DNA of 64,000 nucleotides from Odiellus spinosus (lineage: Eukaryota > Arthropoda > Arachnida > Opiliones > Phalangiidae), in contig OY987233.1 of assembly GCA_963920705.1 (NCBI GenBank), positions 8,050,001-8,114,000 of the forward strand, written 5' to 3'. The notes below the pieces were generated by a model. The model was not told where the DNA came from. It ran no database searches and saw only the letters and a list, made by a program, of their open reading frames with translations. Below, one piece after another: positions 1-12,049 of the stretch. Within the stretch, counting starts at the first letter, position 1. Every line of letters starts with the position of its first letter. Made by a program: the position numbers and the translations under genes.

Positions 1-57
1 TTTAAATTTATTTCTAGTTTAATATTTATTTGTAAGGTGTTAGGTAGCATTCTAACT
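1..57 (+). repeat. family A inverted-repeat element, partial arm
   Basis: The window opens inside a family A arm (TTTAAATTTATTTCTAG... ending GTTAGGTAGCATTCT). It lacks the subterminal part seen in other copies. The outer portion lies before base 1. Confidence 0.6.
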
Positions 58-1028
58 TTAAGGATTAGAAATACAAGTCATTCCTAAAGAACCCAACTAG
101 TTTTTCAAGCATTACAAAGTGACAAGGTACCCTAAGTCGGTTCCTGAGAAGCATATTAAATGGTTATCAACGATCACCCATGTTATTATCAATTAAAACT
201 GATTTCGAAATTCGGCCACCATATTCGGATTTAACTTGTTCGAATTTGCGCGTGACCCTTCATGTATTACGCTGCTAAAATTAAGATATACACTATCGCC
301 ATTGTACTTAAGAAGACACCAAATCAGTATGACCTTGTTTCTTGAAAGTGGCGGTTATAACGGGTACTAATTGATATATTCCAAGTTTGTGAATGGGTTA
401 CAAGTTTTTTATTTTTGCAACGGATCCTTCCAATTAGCGTCTATTGTCCTAACCTTATAAGACTTGGCGCGAGCTTCCGATGTAAGAACGAAAAAGAGAA
501 CGGAAAGGCTGCGAGAAGGAGAGGTACTTTTTACCATCGGCTATAGCTAGAGGAAAACAAAACTACAAAAGTCAATACCGAAAAGAATCCTCCTCCTGGT
601 TCGCGGGAAGGGGAATGGTAAAAGTTCCACTAGCTGACTAGGGTCTGCTAGCCAGAAAAGGGAGCCACGCGTAGGCCTGAACGCCGAGAGGAGGTTGCTC
701 CTGTCAATAGAAGGACTCGAGAGGTAATTGAGTTAACTGGCTTAGGGAACCTGATCGATTTTCGTTGGTTTCCCCTAAGTGCTACGCGTTAGTTTGCGGT
801 GGTTCCAGCTACCAGTTCCAGACTCGCTGCCTAGGCCACTTTTTATTTTTTTAAACCGTGGAACCATTATTTTGGGATTTATTCATTTAGTAAGTAATAG
901 CGGGAAAAACAATTGTCTTTGGAAAGGTGAGAAACTTGTGATATCGATTTCACCAGGGATTCATAGCCAAGATATCCAATATTTTCCCAACTATTCGCTC
1001 GTATTCTTACTCCTCCCTTGAGATAAGC
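58..1028. other. no gene seen
   Basis: This is mixed-composition unique sequence. An 80-codon plus frame at 779-1021 has no recognisable domain or initiator context and is not supported. Nothing else was seen. Confidence 0.5.
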
Positions 1029-1032
1029 TTAA

Positions 1033-1500
1033 AGCGACTCTCTTGGGTCAAAAACGCTAATACTATTTTTTTCAAATGCGTATGGATTATACTTTTAGAT
1101 TTATCATATTATTAAAATAGCATAATAAACTTCAAAAAGATATAGGTCATTTTTTGAGATATGTGACGTATGATAATTTTCATACGAAAGGTAGTTGACT
1201 GTTCTGGATTAAGTACTTTTACGAAAAAGACCGCGCGAAAGCGACCGTATCACTGGTAACAGAACGCGCGAGAATTAACTGTAGGCCCTACACTAAAGCG
1301 AAATCACGTGACCATAGCTATGATGTAGATTTAAAATTACGAAAATGACAATTGTAAAATATGTATTTTTATTGTCGTCTTTTTTTTTTTTTTTTTTTTT
1401 GTAAGACATGTATATATATTTAGAATCGTTTTTAAGGATCTATCCAAAAATTCTACTTAATTTTCATTTGAGGTTCATGAATATACCTTTGGAGCCTCAC
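1033..1500 (+). repeat. family C TTAA-flanked element (copy 1)
   Basis: The copy is about 468 bp, bounded by TTAA at 1029-1032 and 1501-1504. Shared family C landmarks are GGATTA, GTAGTTGACT, TTCTGGATTAAGTACTTTTA, CCGCGCGAAAGCGACC, GATGATGTAG-like sequence and a right end reading GCCTCAC. The left end is diverged. It contains a T run near 1380-1400. Confidence 0.7.
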
Positions 1501-1921
1501 TTAAAATAAATAAAAAAAAAAAATAGTGATCTTAAAAACTGCATAAATTGGTAGATTTTGCAACTTATCGAGGTTTTTAAATTGTCTCGTGGACCTTGTT
1601 TAAGTTTTTTCCTTCTTGACTACACATTCGTATATACAACCAGTACTTCTTTAAGGAATTTCATTCGTGGAAGAGCACGATAGAAATTCCATTGGTCTTT
1701 TTGAGAGGAAAAGCGTCGTAATTGGGTTTTTTGAATTCATTGATTTCTTATATTCGAATTTCTAACTCTCCTTCCCCCTTTTATCGCTCTTTTGCCCCCA
1801 TCCAGCGCAAGAAAAACGAAATTTAAAGTCACACTGTAAACTATTTCTCATAAAAACAAATGAAATTTGAGTATCATTTTGGAATGATGGTTAAAAAAGT
1901 ATATAAATATATACCCTAATA

Positions 1922-2070
1922 CCCTCTTCAGACGAGGCGTAATTAACCGTGGTTTAATCAGATATAACCGAGGTTCGCGTAGCCTTTTCAGTTCAATAGA
2001 CCTCGGTTAATTATGATAAAACCTCGGTTAAATCTGATTAAACGGCTAGTTACGCAACGTCTGAAAAGGG
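1922..2070. repeat. 149-bp palindromic element with TA duplication
   Basis: The terminal repeats are CCCTCTTCAGACG and its near-complement CGTCTGAAAAGGG. The inverted match extends through the CCTCGGTTAAA region, making most of the element a hairpin. TA occurs at 1920-1921 and 2071-2072. TA duplication suggests a Tc1/mariner-type non-autonomous element. Confidence 0.7.
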
Positions 2071-2109
2071 TATAACGGTTAAATATAAATATATACCTTA
2101 ACAGTCAAG

Positions 2110-2261
2110 CGAGGGGTCAGACACTCTTGAATTCGCTGTACACCTGAGTTCAGCTTTGACAGTGCATTGAGTTTGAACTCTCATGAACTCTGAGTTCAAC
2201 TTTGATAGGGCAAAGAGTTCAAAATTTTGTACACCTGAGTTCGCGAGTGTCTGCCCCCTCG
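2110..2261. repeat. 152-bp inverted-repeat element with 8-bp duplication
   Basis: The ends are CGAGGGGTCAGACACTC and GAGTGTCTGCCCCCTCG. The exact 8-bp duplication CAGTCAAG flanks it at 2102-2109 and 2262-2269. Length, ends and 8-bp duplication fit a hAT-type MITE. Confidence 0.8.
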
Positions 2262-2268
2262 CAGTCAA

Positions 2269-3250
2269 GGTATATATTCATATTTAACTTTTAAGGTATA
2301 TATTCATATTTAACTTTTAAGGTATATATTCATATTTAACTTTTAAGGTATATATTCATATTTAACTTTTAAGGTATATATTCATATTTAACTTTTAAGG
2401 TATATATTCATATTTAACTTTTAAGGTATATATTCATATTTAACTTTTAAGGTATATATTCATATTTAACTTTTAAGGTATATATTCATATTTAACTTTT
2501 AAGGTATATATTCATATTTAACTTTTAAGGTATATATTCATATTTAACTTTTAAGGTATATATTCATATTTAACTTTTAAGGTATATATTCATATTTAAC
2601 TTTTAAGGTATATATTCATATTTAACTTTTAAGGTATATATTCATATTTAACTTTTAAGGTATATATTCATATTTAACTTTTAAGGTATATATTCATATT
2701 TAACTTTTAAGGTATATATTCATATTTAACTTTTAAGGTATATATTCATATTTAACTTTTAAGGTATATATTCATATTTAACTTTTAAGGTATATATTCA
2801 TATTTAACTTTTAAGGTATATATTCATATTTAACTTTTAAGGTATATATTCATATTTAACTTTTAAGGTATATACTTATATTTAACTTTTAAGGTATATA
2901 CTTATATTTAACTTTTAAGGTATATACTTATATTTAACTTTTAAGGTATATACTTATATTTAACTTTTAAGGTATGTACTTAAATATAAGTACATACCTT
3001 AAAAGTTAAATATAAGTATATACCTTAAAAGTTAAATATAAGTATATACCTTAAAAGTTAAATATAAGTATATACCTTAAAAGTTAAATATAAGTATATA
3101 CCTTAAAAGTTAAATATAAGTATATACCTTAAAAGTTAAATATAAGTATATACCTTAAAAGTTAAATATAACTTTTAAGGTATATACTTATATTTAACTT
3201 TTAAGGTATATACTTATATTTAACTTTTAAGGTATATACTTTTATTATAT
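2269..3250. repeat. 26-bp minisatellite with an inverted 7-unit block
   Basis: The unit AAGGTATATATTCATATTTA+ACTTTT is repeated head to tail from 2269 to about 2984. The array then runs in the opposite orientation from 2985 to 3166 and returns to the first orientation to about 3250. The inverted block is 182 bp, exactly seven units. Units next to it and inside it share the variant TATACTTATA, against TATATTCATA further left. Confidence 0.95.
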
Positions 3251-3902
3251 TTAATTGTTAAGGTTTATTTTTTAATTTATACTTAACTGTTAAGGTTTAT
3301 ATTTATATTTATAAACCTAACTGTTAAGGTATATATTTATATTTATATAAGTTGGTTTATGAGTATTGAAATTTCGAATTCGTCAATTTCAAATCATAAT
3401 CCAAGGAAGAGCAACACCCCTCAATCCGTAACAAAACAAAGTTGCTTATTGGCTCTCTTGAATTTGACGTTTTAATGACCTTGCTGATCAATGGGAGTGG
3501 ATATCAGAAAATCGCATAAGGAAAATAAGATCCCCTCCTTTTTCCTACCTCATTCCATAGAATGGACTCGTGGATAGTTTTCTAAATCAGTAATTTAAGT
3601 TTTGCTAAAGTGAAATTTAGGATCTAAAGGGAGCTTGAAGGAAAAATCAAAAGCCCTATTTTAATTATAAAACATTAATACAGTAATAAAAAAGTCCCTT
3701 TCTCCAGTCAAATACTTTTAAACTCAGCTTAATTACTCAAAGATTAAGGTTTTGAAGTCAGCGTTTTACACCCCCCCCCCCCAACCTTTTGTTCCATGCA
3801 GAAAAAGGGATACCAGCTAATCAGAATTTTACGTAAGGTATATCTTATTATGTGTTTTGTTAGATGGCGCCACAGTCTCCAACGGGGGCCTATTTTCTAG
3901 GT
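3251..3902. other. no gene seen
   Basis: It starts with degraded AACTGTTAAGGTTTA copies (to about 3345), apparently the worn edge of the 26-bp array. The rest is unique apart from a C run at about 3770-3782. Confidence 0.5.
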
Positions 3903-4009
3903 AGGGTTTAATTTTATTTCTAGTTTAACATTTGTTTGTAACTTTTTTACTTGACGATTAGGTCTTTTTAATTAACGATAAGGAATCGATATGGTTAGGT
4001 TGCATTCTC
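3903..4009 (+). repeat. family A element, right half only
   Basis: The match to family A runs from the TTATTTCTAGTTTAA motif through ACGATAAGGAATCGAT to GGTTGCATTCTC. The left half is absent. Confidence 0.65.
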
Positions 4010-4809
4010 AGTTTATGGACAGTTTAATGTCATTTTTATTAATTTATCGTTATGCCCTATCAATCTAAAGTTAAATTGGTCATGTATACCCTGAAAAACA
4101 TTGCATTTTCAAGAGTGTATAGGTTGTTTAGTCAGAAATTGAAATTTAAAAAGCCACATTTAAAAGTCACAGAAATTGAAAATCATTTTGTGAAAACCTG
4201 TAAATTACCGTGGACGGTTTATTTCCAAAATTACGGTAATTTTAGAGCTCTATTAACGGTAATTATCCCTTCAATATTTATATTTGAATTCCTGATATCA
4301 CTAATTATGTTTAAAAATGAGTCGTTTGACCCAAAAGGTGTGAAATTCTCAATATGAATTTAGAGCAAAAAATATAAGACAAACATTTGACAAAAATAGT
4401 GACAAAGTCACTTTATGGATTGTCAGAAAAGGGGAATAGACCCCCTAGGCCACGTAGTCATGGCTAGAATAAGATAAAAAAATTCTACCTTAATTGGTAA
4501 ACCAGATTTTCGCGACAAATAAAAGCTTTTCTGACATTTCTTTTTTTATAGATTTTTTTTTTTTTTTTTCCTTTTCTTTCCAGCTCGAAGGTGAAGGGGG
4601 AATACCAAGTTTCTTAACGTATAATTTGAGGATAAAAAAGAACACAACTTTCATTGATTAGCCACGATTTGTCTATTGAATTAAGTAACTTTTAAAAAAT
4701 GCTTTTTCAATCGGAAAAGAAAATAGAGCCTTTCAAGTTTTTTCAGATGTTTAAAGTAAAAGTCCTATTAAAATTTGTTTTAAGCTTCCGGAATTTATCG
4801 CAGGTTTAT
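4010..4809. other. no gene seen
   Basis: This is AT-rich. A 101-codon plus frame (4052-4357) has no family signature and the composition of background sequence. A T run lies near 4553-4570. Confidence 0.5.
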
Positions 4810-4900
4810 CTATATTACGGTTTACCATACTATTAAATACCCATATTGAAAATTTTATACCTCTGGGTTGAGACGTTTTTAAAAAATAAAATAAAAAAGA
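4810..4900 (+). repeat. family C fragment
   Basis: It carries CATACTATTAAA, CATATTGAAAATTTTATACC and CTGGGTTGAGACG, which match the left third of family C copies at 24.6, 38.3 and 58.2 kb. No end is visible. Confidence 0.5.
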
Positions 4901-4911
4901 AATTATATAGG

Positions 4912-5277
4912 TAATTCCGGGTAAGTTTTAAATTGATTTCTATATAGTTTAACCATAGAGGGTAAAAAGAAGAGTAGAAGGCAATTTTAGAGTTCTCGCT
5001 TTTTTGTGTTATTCATTTGGAAAATTTGTCTCTTTACATCCGGTTCATCGCCAATGACTGGTTTTCAACCAATCAGAGCCTCTATGTTGTAATAGAAAAA
5101 GTCGCGCGCATACCGGAAGTTGAGATGCAAATTGTCAAGCGAGAACTATCCAAGCCAAGCTTTCTACTCCTCTTCTTTCTACCCTCTATGGTTTAATAAT
5201 TGTTCGTATTTTTTTTACTGGTGGAATATGCCAATTTAAGCTATAATAGATAAAATTTTGGGTTGCATTCTACCTTT
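4912..5277 (+). repeat. family A right arm split by element L
   Basis: Family A sequence (TTCCGGGTAAGTTTTAAATT ... CTATATAGTTTAA) stops at 4952 and resumes after 5191 (TTTAATAATTG, ACTGGTGGAAT, GGTTGCATTCTACC). The interruption is element L, inserted at a TTTAA inside the arm. Confidence 0.75.
4953..5191. repeat. element L: 239-bp inverted-repeat insert in family A
   Basis: The ends are CCATAGAGGGTA and TACCCTCTATGG, with further inverted matches (GAAGAGTAGAA / TTCTACTCCTCTTC, GAGTTCTCGCTT / AAGCGAGAACT). TTTAA is duplicated at 4948-4952 and 5192-5196. No coding frame was seen. Confidence 0.8.
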
Positions 5278-5850
5278 GAAAGCAATATTAGTAAAACCCT
5301 TACGCAGAAATGACGTCAACATTAGTATTTATGTATTATCATATCTTTCTTTATATTGCCTCAAAGTTAGTGCTCAGACAATACGTTATCTCTTAGTGGT
5401 TTTAATACACGACTATTTCTAGTTTCAGTTTTTGAAGATTATATATAAGCTTATCGCTTTATCACTTTTACAACAACGACAAAACTCAGCGTTGAAAAGA
5501 GACATTAAAATATATATATATTTTTATATTTCAAGAAACTCATTATACGGTTCTGTAAACTTAATTTCACTGGGTATACAATGCTTAAAAGCTTTTCACT
5601 AGAACTTTATTCTTATAGCTAGCTAAGACGAGCAATATGAGGTTAGATTTCGAATGCAACGGACCGTTTTAAATGCGGGATAACGTCAATTTCCTCTTTG
5701 CTAACCTACGCGCTATATTACGGTTGGTCTCATACCAAAGATTCAACGAGAATACGCTGGCGAACTAGTGCTAATAACACTTTGATACGAAGTGACTAAT
5801 TTACAAAGAATTGAAAGATCTACGGATTATATTTTGATCTTTTTTAAATT

Positions 5851-5962
5851 GAGAACGCATTCTAATAACAAATATTTTTTATCGTTATAGTTTAAATAAG
5901 CCTAATTCACTAATAATAATTTTACAAATAAATTTTAAACAATAAATAAATTATAAACCGAG
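5851..5962 (+). repeat. family A left-arm fragment
   Basis: Diverged match: GAGAACGCATTCTAATAACA, TTATAGTTTAAATAAGCCTA and ACAAATAAATTTTAAAC follow the left arm of family A. Confidence 0.5.
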
Positions 5963-6649
5963 TTCAGTGACAAGAATAACGCGTTTGTTTTGTCAAATAT
6001 CTAAATCTAACACTCAAAGTACATGCTATTATAAAGTTTCAAAATCAGAAACTGACCACTTCTTTCGAAATATTATATCTAGCTCTAAAATAAAATGATA
6101 TTGAAGACGAAAGACATACGTCTATGACCTCCACTGTAACCTCAAAATGAATCAAAACCCCGGTAGCATCAGCATTTTATCTCGAATTTCTTTTTTGTGT
6201 GGCTTGCGACGGGGATACCCGGACCAAATATCTACATGCATATAAGGGGTGACTGCAATCTTTCTGGCAGCGAGTCTTTTTGGTAAAGATGACGTCTGTT
6301 ACAGACCGTTTGCGCCAAATCAGGTCTAATGCTTTTTTGTCTTCTTCCCCCTCTCTTTCAGCGCGTATCTGGAAGTTCATTCTCTGGAAGACGGGCAAAT
6401 TTTTCTCGTATAATAGGCCCGACTTTAACTCCCACCATTTAAAGGTTTAAATGCACTATTTTATTAGAGGAAAATTCAGTTTTGTGTTGTAATTTGAAGA
6501 CAAATCATCTAATTATGTTTGGGTCAGTTATATTTTAAAGTGTAATGAACACTACAAGCAAAGATCCAAAAAGTAATAAGGGTTAGAAACGAGAGAAAAC
6601 GGGGCGTCGTTTTGCAACGCTCATGCGCGGTAGAGTTTATCAAAGATAC

Positions 6650-7560
6650 CAAGGCAAGCGTGACCAAATACCCACAAAACCCCACGCAGGAGCAACCAAA
6701 TTCCCAAAGATCCCCACGCAGGCGCGACCAAATTCCCAAAGATCTTCACGCATGCGCGACAAAATTACCAAAGATACCCACGACCGCACGACAAAATTAC
6801 CAAAGATACCCACGACCGCACGACAAAATTACCAAAGATACCCACGACCGCACGACAAAATACCCAAAGATACCCACGACCGCACGACAAAATACCCAAA
6901 GATACCCACGACCGCACGACAAAATACCCAAAGATACCCACGACCGCACGACAAAATACCCAAAGATACCCACGACCGCACGACAAAATACCCAAAGATA
7001 CCCACGACCGCACGACAAAATACCCAAAGATACCCACGACCGCACGACAAAATACCCAAAGATACCCACGACCGCACGACAAAATACCCAAAGATACCCA
7101 CGACCGCACGACAAAATACCCAAAGATACCCACGACCGCACGACAAAATACCCAAAGATACCCACGCACGCACGACAAAATACCCAAAGATACCCACGCA
7201 CGCACGACAAAATACCCAAAGGTACCCACGCACGCACGACAAAATACCCAAAGATACCCACGCACGCACGACAAAATACCCAAAGATACCCACGCACGCA
7301 CGATAAAATACCCAAAGATACCCACGCACGCACGACAAAATACCCAAAGATACCCACGCACGGACGACAAAATACCCAAAAATACCCACGCACGCACGAC
7401 AAAATACCCAAAGATACCCACGCACGCACGACAAAATACCCAAAGATACCCACGCACGCACGCTTGACCAAATACCAAAAGATACCAACGCACGCACACG
7501 CGACTAAAAACCCAAAGCCAGCCAGGCACGCACGTGCAAATACCCAAAGATACCCAAGCT
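6650..7560 (+). repeat. 32-bp minisatellite
   Basis: About 25-28 copies of a 32-bp unit (ACCCACGACCGCACGACAAA+ATACCCAAAGAT) are visible. The left part has the CGACCGCACGAC subtype and the right part (from about 7165) the CGCACGCACGAC subtype; the edges are diverged. Because 32 is not a multiple of 3, each frame cycles through all three phases and gives the same 32-residue peptide period. This explains the several long overlapping open frames here, which are not genes. Confidence 0.97.
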
Positions 7561-8121
7561 CATACGTTTAAATCCCCACGTCATGATTTCTTGCTAATTT
7601 AGTGAAAAGAAGAGTTTTAGAAAAGGTGTCCATGAAATTTATCAATAGAAAAACCTCCAGTGTATGTTTTCTTTAAGGGCTTATACACCTTGAAAATTCG
7701 TAAAAGCTTCACGGTATATACTTAACGATAAAATGTTGGATTATTTTACGAATAATGGCGCGCAACTAACCTTTCATAACTTTTACCCCAATTTTGCCGT
7801 TGGGATTGGGTTTATACTCGGAATTTTTAACGTTTCGCAAAGATCGCGACGCAAAAAGATATAATATACAGCTCAGCAGAAGCTATAGAGAGAAGCAATA
7901 TCAGCTCGGCTAACAAGCGAGACGAAGATTTTTCTCCAAGTGGGGATTTTAACTGGCTCCCGCGGGGGATTATTGTATCCTTGTTGTGGAGTCGCTTCTA
8001 TGCAGATTTTGAAAGACAACATAAACTAGGCGAACGTACTTCTTCGTGAAAGTATTTTTTAAAGGGAAGGAAGCAGAGAACATTTAAACGTTTCTGATTA
8101 TTTATAATTTTAATTAGGCCC
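7561..8121. other. no gene seen
   Basis: No open frame longer than 60 codons and no repeat match. A moderately CG-rich patch is at 7900-8010. Confidence 0.5.
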
Positions 8122-8752
8122 GAAAGAATCAGAAGAGAATAAACCTTCCTTTGAAGTCTATTACTCGATTTCTACGTCACCTAACGCTAGATAGTTCCGT
8201 AGTCAGAGTAGAGGTTCGACTGTCACGCCAAAAGTACCCCTATAGGGAAATGTTCGCGGCCGGAATTCCTTGGCCACCGTGAAAAGCGTATGTAATGACC
8301 ATCTTATTTTATTTGTTGGTAAAAAAAAAGTGTTGCTCACGGTCTCACTAGTTGCGCGTTTCTAAGTTCAAAATTAGTTTGCAAAAAAAGAAAAACCCAA
8401 GTCGGTTGGATAGGTTATATTTATTCTCAAAGAGTCACGCAAATTCCGATTGTATCATTCGCGTGGGAAACCTAGAGCTCGGGATCCTTCTAATATAAAG
8501 GATTGGCTGAGAATAAATCTTGTACATCCTACATGTTTTGAAGCCCCTCTCCCTGGAAAGACAGAAAATTTCGAATTCTCCGAAGAAAGGGGGGTATGAA
8601 GTAGGTCCCCTCCGAGCTAGTAAAAAAGCAAAGTTTACCATACCAGAGTGGAGCGCTATATTAAACCATAGACTAAGAAAAGGTTTCACCCTTTCATAGT
8701 CTCTGTTGGAACATTAGATTAATAGACTTCAAAGGAGGATTTAATAGGCTTC
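8122..8752. repeat. family E inverted-repeat element (copy 1)
   Basis: The ends carry inverted copies of CTTTGAAGTCTATTAC: near 8150 (CCTTCCTTTGAAGTCTATTA) and near 8726 (AATAGACTTCAAAGGAGG). The interior includes a segment at 8575-8640 shared with the copy at 21 kb (GGTATGAAGTAGGTCCCCTC). Confidence 0.65.
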
Positions 8753-9417
8753 TACTACGTGTCATGGTCTTGAATTGCGGTGATAGTTCCTAATAAACTT
8801 GAAATTTCTCTTACATTGTTGCATTTATTTCTTTCTACACATCGCTAAATCTCTAATCTCTAAATCATATAATAACTAAATTAGACCTTCTTAGGCTTCA
8901 TCGAGGATTGAAATGAATCACGGGAATCGAGTCTGAACTTACCGCGGGTTTTTGAAATTGGAATTGTTTTGTAATAAAAATTCAAGCGGAGTTTGCCACG
9001 AAGTTTAACGTATAAGGTGTTACGTGTACATTTGCGCGTTCAACACGGACAGACAGAATTGTATATTTTGATATTAAAAAGAACTATTTATTTACAGTTC
9101 AACCATCATATGGTATGCACGATTTAAAAGCATTATATATAGAGAGACGGAAAAGTCAAATTCAACAAAAACCAATACTCTTAACCGAAAACATAAAAGC
9201 GGTACTCTCTTTCTAGAGATCGTTCTCACTTGATCCCCCACCCCCACCTTTAGTCATATAACACAAGTTCCTAAGTTTAACCTTTGAGTCCGCGCCTATA
9301 TAAATGTTTCGGTTTCCTTTTTTTTTTGGAGAAACGATATTCGCCAAACGCCACAGACCACCCAAATTCGAAAACTATCTACCTAAGAGGGAAATTCGAT
9401 ATAATGATATAAAAAAA

Positions 9418-9713
9418 GTTGCGTTTATACTAGGCCTTGGAATCGATTTAACCGGTTTCAAAACGTTCCGCTAGAGTCGTATGAACGGGAAGCCGTCTTT
9501 TCTCGAAACGATTTGATTCGATTTCTCAAAACTGCTTCGGAAACCGGTTTCATACCGATTCGGTTTCAACAACCGATAGATAATGCTACAATAAATCGAT
9601 TTATAAAGATAACGCGTGAACACGTGACGCTTAAAATTATTCTTGGCGATTTGAATATAGGTTTGATTTTACCGTTTCAAATAGATTAAGAAATGCTAGT
9701 GTGACCGTATAGC
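9418..9713 (-). repeat. family B element (copy 1)
   Basis: On the minus strand it runs from GCTATACGGTCACACTAGCA to GGCCTAGTATAAACGC. Family landmarks are TTTGAAACGGTAAAATC-like sequence, GGTTTCCGAAGCAG and CCAAGGCCTAGTAT. The many ATCGATT/AAACG motifs read in both directions, giving strong internal symmetry. Confidence 0.75.
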
Positions 9714-9730
9714 TAAAGTGGCAATTTTCC

Positions 9731-9872
9731 TTGAAGGCTTAGGATTTCTTCTGCCTGTCACCTGCCTGTTTCACTGGAAACCTTCTGAGCTTCCCCTTGG
9801 GTAGCTTAAGGCAAGAGAAAGCCTGGAGGGTGAGTTTGTTTCCAGGGTGACAGGTAATCCTAGGCCTTTAAC
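9731..9872. repeat. short inverted-repeat element K
   Basis: AAGGCTTAGGATT with CCTGTCACC at the left is matched by GGTGACAGGTAATCCTAGGCCTTT at the right across about 140 bp. Target duplication is not clear. Confidence 0.55.
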
Positions 9873-10284
9873 TTGTTACGAGAGAGCAATAATAGATAGA
9901 ATATTGTGGTTTGTTTTAAAAATTAATTGAATGACTTATATTGCATTAGAGTTTTTCGATTTTTCGAACTATAATTACTATTAGTAAAACGAAATTATAA
10001 ATAATTCTATTCATTCGAATTTTAAAATTCAAGCGGTTACCGATAGGTTTCAAGCCTCTGTAGTCAATTCTATGATTTGAAACTTCTATCTCAAATCTTA
10101 TTATGAAATTTGTATTCAAATTTTGGTTCCAATAAATTATAAATTATGGCGGCATTATAAATGAATCCCCGATATGAAATTCTTTCAATACTCAAGCATA
10201 TTCATTCAAGGTAGAACTTAAAATAGTCGCGCTCTGGAAATCAAGCCGGGATTTAAAACAGTGATGTGGCTTGGCAAAAGAGTC

Positions 10285-10535
10285 TTCTTCACTTGTATCT
10301 TTTTCTCACGTAGGCTGATAACTTTTAGAGTGCCCCCCTTATTTTCGTCGTGGCTGAAATTTTCGCTGGTCGACAGTAATTAGCGGCCAAGTTAGAGAGC
10401 ATTTTGGGGGCCCTTTTCGTTTGATTTCGAGGACCCTCTGAAATTTAACCTTGGTTATAGCCTACTCAGCCGCCACTGGCCACGCTCGACATTTTACTGT
10501 CCAAATGAATTTCAAAAGTTAATGGATGGAATTCG
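10285..10535 (-). repeat. family P repeat (copy 1)
   Basis: On the minus strand this matches 20508-20755 closely, sharing GCGTGGCCAGTGGCGGCTGA, GTAGGCTATAACCAA, CTAATTACTGTCGAC and CAGCCTACG. The shared part starts at ATTAACTTTTGAAATTCATT. Confidence 0.75.
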
Positions 10536-11589
10536 AATGCCCAACTATTTCATACGACAGCTATCTTAGACCATGATGTTAGCTACGAAGTAGGTGGTCT
10601 GTGAAAAGAGACTTAACGTTTCTCTGTTGAAAGAAAGTCAGCGCCCGATTGAAGGTCAACATATTTTATCCTGAGAAAGCGTTACTTTACTCTCGCGATG
10701 TTGGTCGTACATATCCTATAGCTACGTATAGCGGTGGCTGAGCGCTAAAACTAATGTTTGACTTTCAAAGTACGCCGTATATAGAGTCAATGTAGTACAT
10801 TGGATAGGCTTAAGGTTTCCCTAACCCGAGGGCCGTAAATTCTTCCGATGTTGGTCGAGAAAAGAGAATTCTCTGGCGAAACGGAAATCGTTCGCGCGCG
10901 TCCTGACTAACACCCGCCTACCTAGTCGGCCATCAGCCATCGTAACAGCCTTTCGCTTTTATACCGTTCATATATAGTACTTTAAATTCTAACGCTGATT
11001 TCAGACCGGTGACACGAGTGTAGAGTATACCACAAATATAAAACCTAGCCTATTGTTCAACAAGATCAACCCAAAGATGCAGTTGATCCAGAACTGCTTT
11101 CCTTATATCTTTGGGTTGGAGTCTTAAAGTTGCGAATACCAACTAAAATGTAAAATTTATTTCGTGGTAAAAACCACGAAGAACTGATACAAAGGGAAGA
11201 GCCCGAGTGGGGAAATGTGGAAAATAAACTAAAATTTTGTAAATGCAAGAGCTGGGGGAAGTAATGTTTTCTTGAACTTGTTAGAGAATAACCAAATCGC
11301 GGAAAAATATGGGTTTTAAAATTTAAAACTAGAATTGTACTTAATTTTTAAATTAAAATATTAATATTTGAAGCACACACGCAACCTGGCTGAATTCGGC
11401 CCTCGACTCGCGCCAAAGACGTGCATTTCCTTTACAAGAATTGAAAAAAAAAAAAAAAAAAAAAAAGAAACCCGAACGATTGAATTTACTCTCGCTATAG
11501 AAAACAACGCTAAAAAGTACTTATTTATTCGAGATTTCTGGTAAAAGTTTAAACGAACGTTTCCAGTGCCTGTGCCAGGGGTAGGCTGA
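10536..11589. other. no gene seen
   Basis: This is unique sequence with a CG-richer patch at 10640-10960. A 60-codon minus frame at 11066-11248 has no signature. An A run lies at about 11445-11466. Confidence 0.5.
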
Positions 11590-11760
11590 GTAGGCTATAG
11601 CTTACGTGTAAATTGAAAAGGGGCCCCAAAATCCACTTAAAGGGATTTAGAAAAACAAACGGTAGGGGGCCTCCAAATCCTCCAGTCGAGCCAAAAAGTC
11701 AGCTACGACGAAAATGGGAGTCCCTTAAAAATACGATCCTACGTGTGGAAAAAAACAGGG
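11590..11760 (+). repeat. family P repeat, diverged copy
   Basis: GGCTGAGTAGGCTATAGC, a CCCCAAAATC stretch and AGTCAGCTACGACGAAAATG match the other family P copies in order, with a different middle. Confidence 0.55.
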
Positions 11761-12049
11761 GTCAAACTCGCCAAAAGTCTCTCGATAGTTCGCGGTTAAG
11801 TATCGCGATTAGAATATTAGATTATACAAGAAATTTCTGATTCAAATAAAGTTCCCTCATTTCCAAATATTATAACTTCCGATTATTTATGAAATAGACA
11901 AATTTACGCGAACGAAGTGTATAAAATCCCGCAAATTACTTCATACTACACTCAATTCTCAACGGTGATTATCTCAATATCGTAAATAATCACGATAAAA
12001 ATGTATACATCCCCACAACAACAAGAATATATGTAGAAAAGAAACTTAC

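Noticed and set aside
4052-4357. 101-codon plus-strand frame
   Set aside because: AT-rich composition as in the background, no domain, no splice or promoter support.
6612-7571. Open frames of 222-319 codons, some annotated-looking Arg/Pro/Thr-rich proteins
   Set aside because: A 32-bp unit cycles all frames, producing the same 32-residue repeat in each. No other coding evidence.
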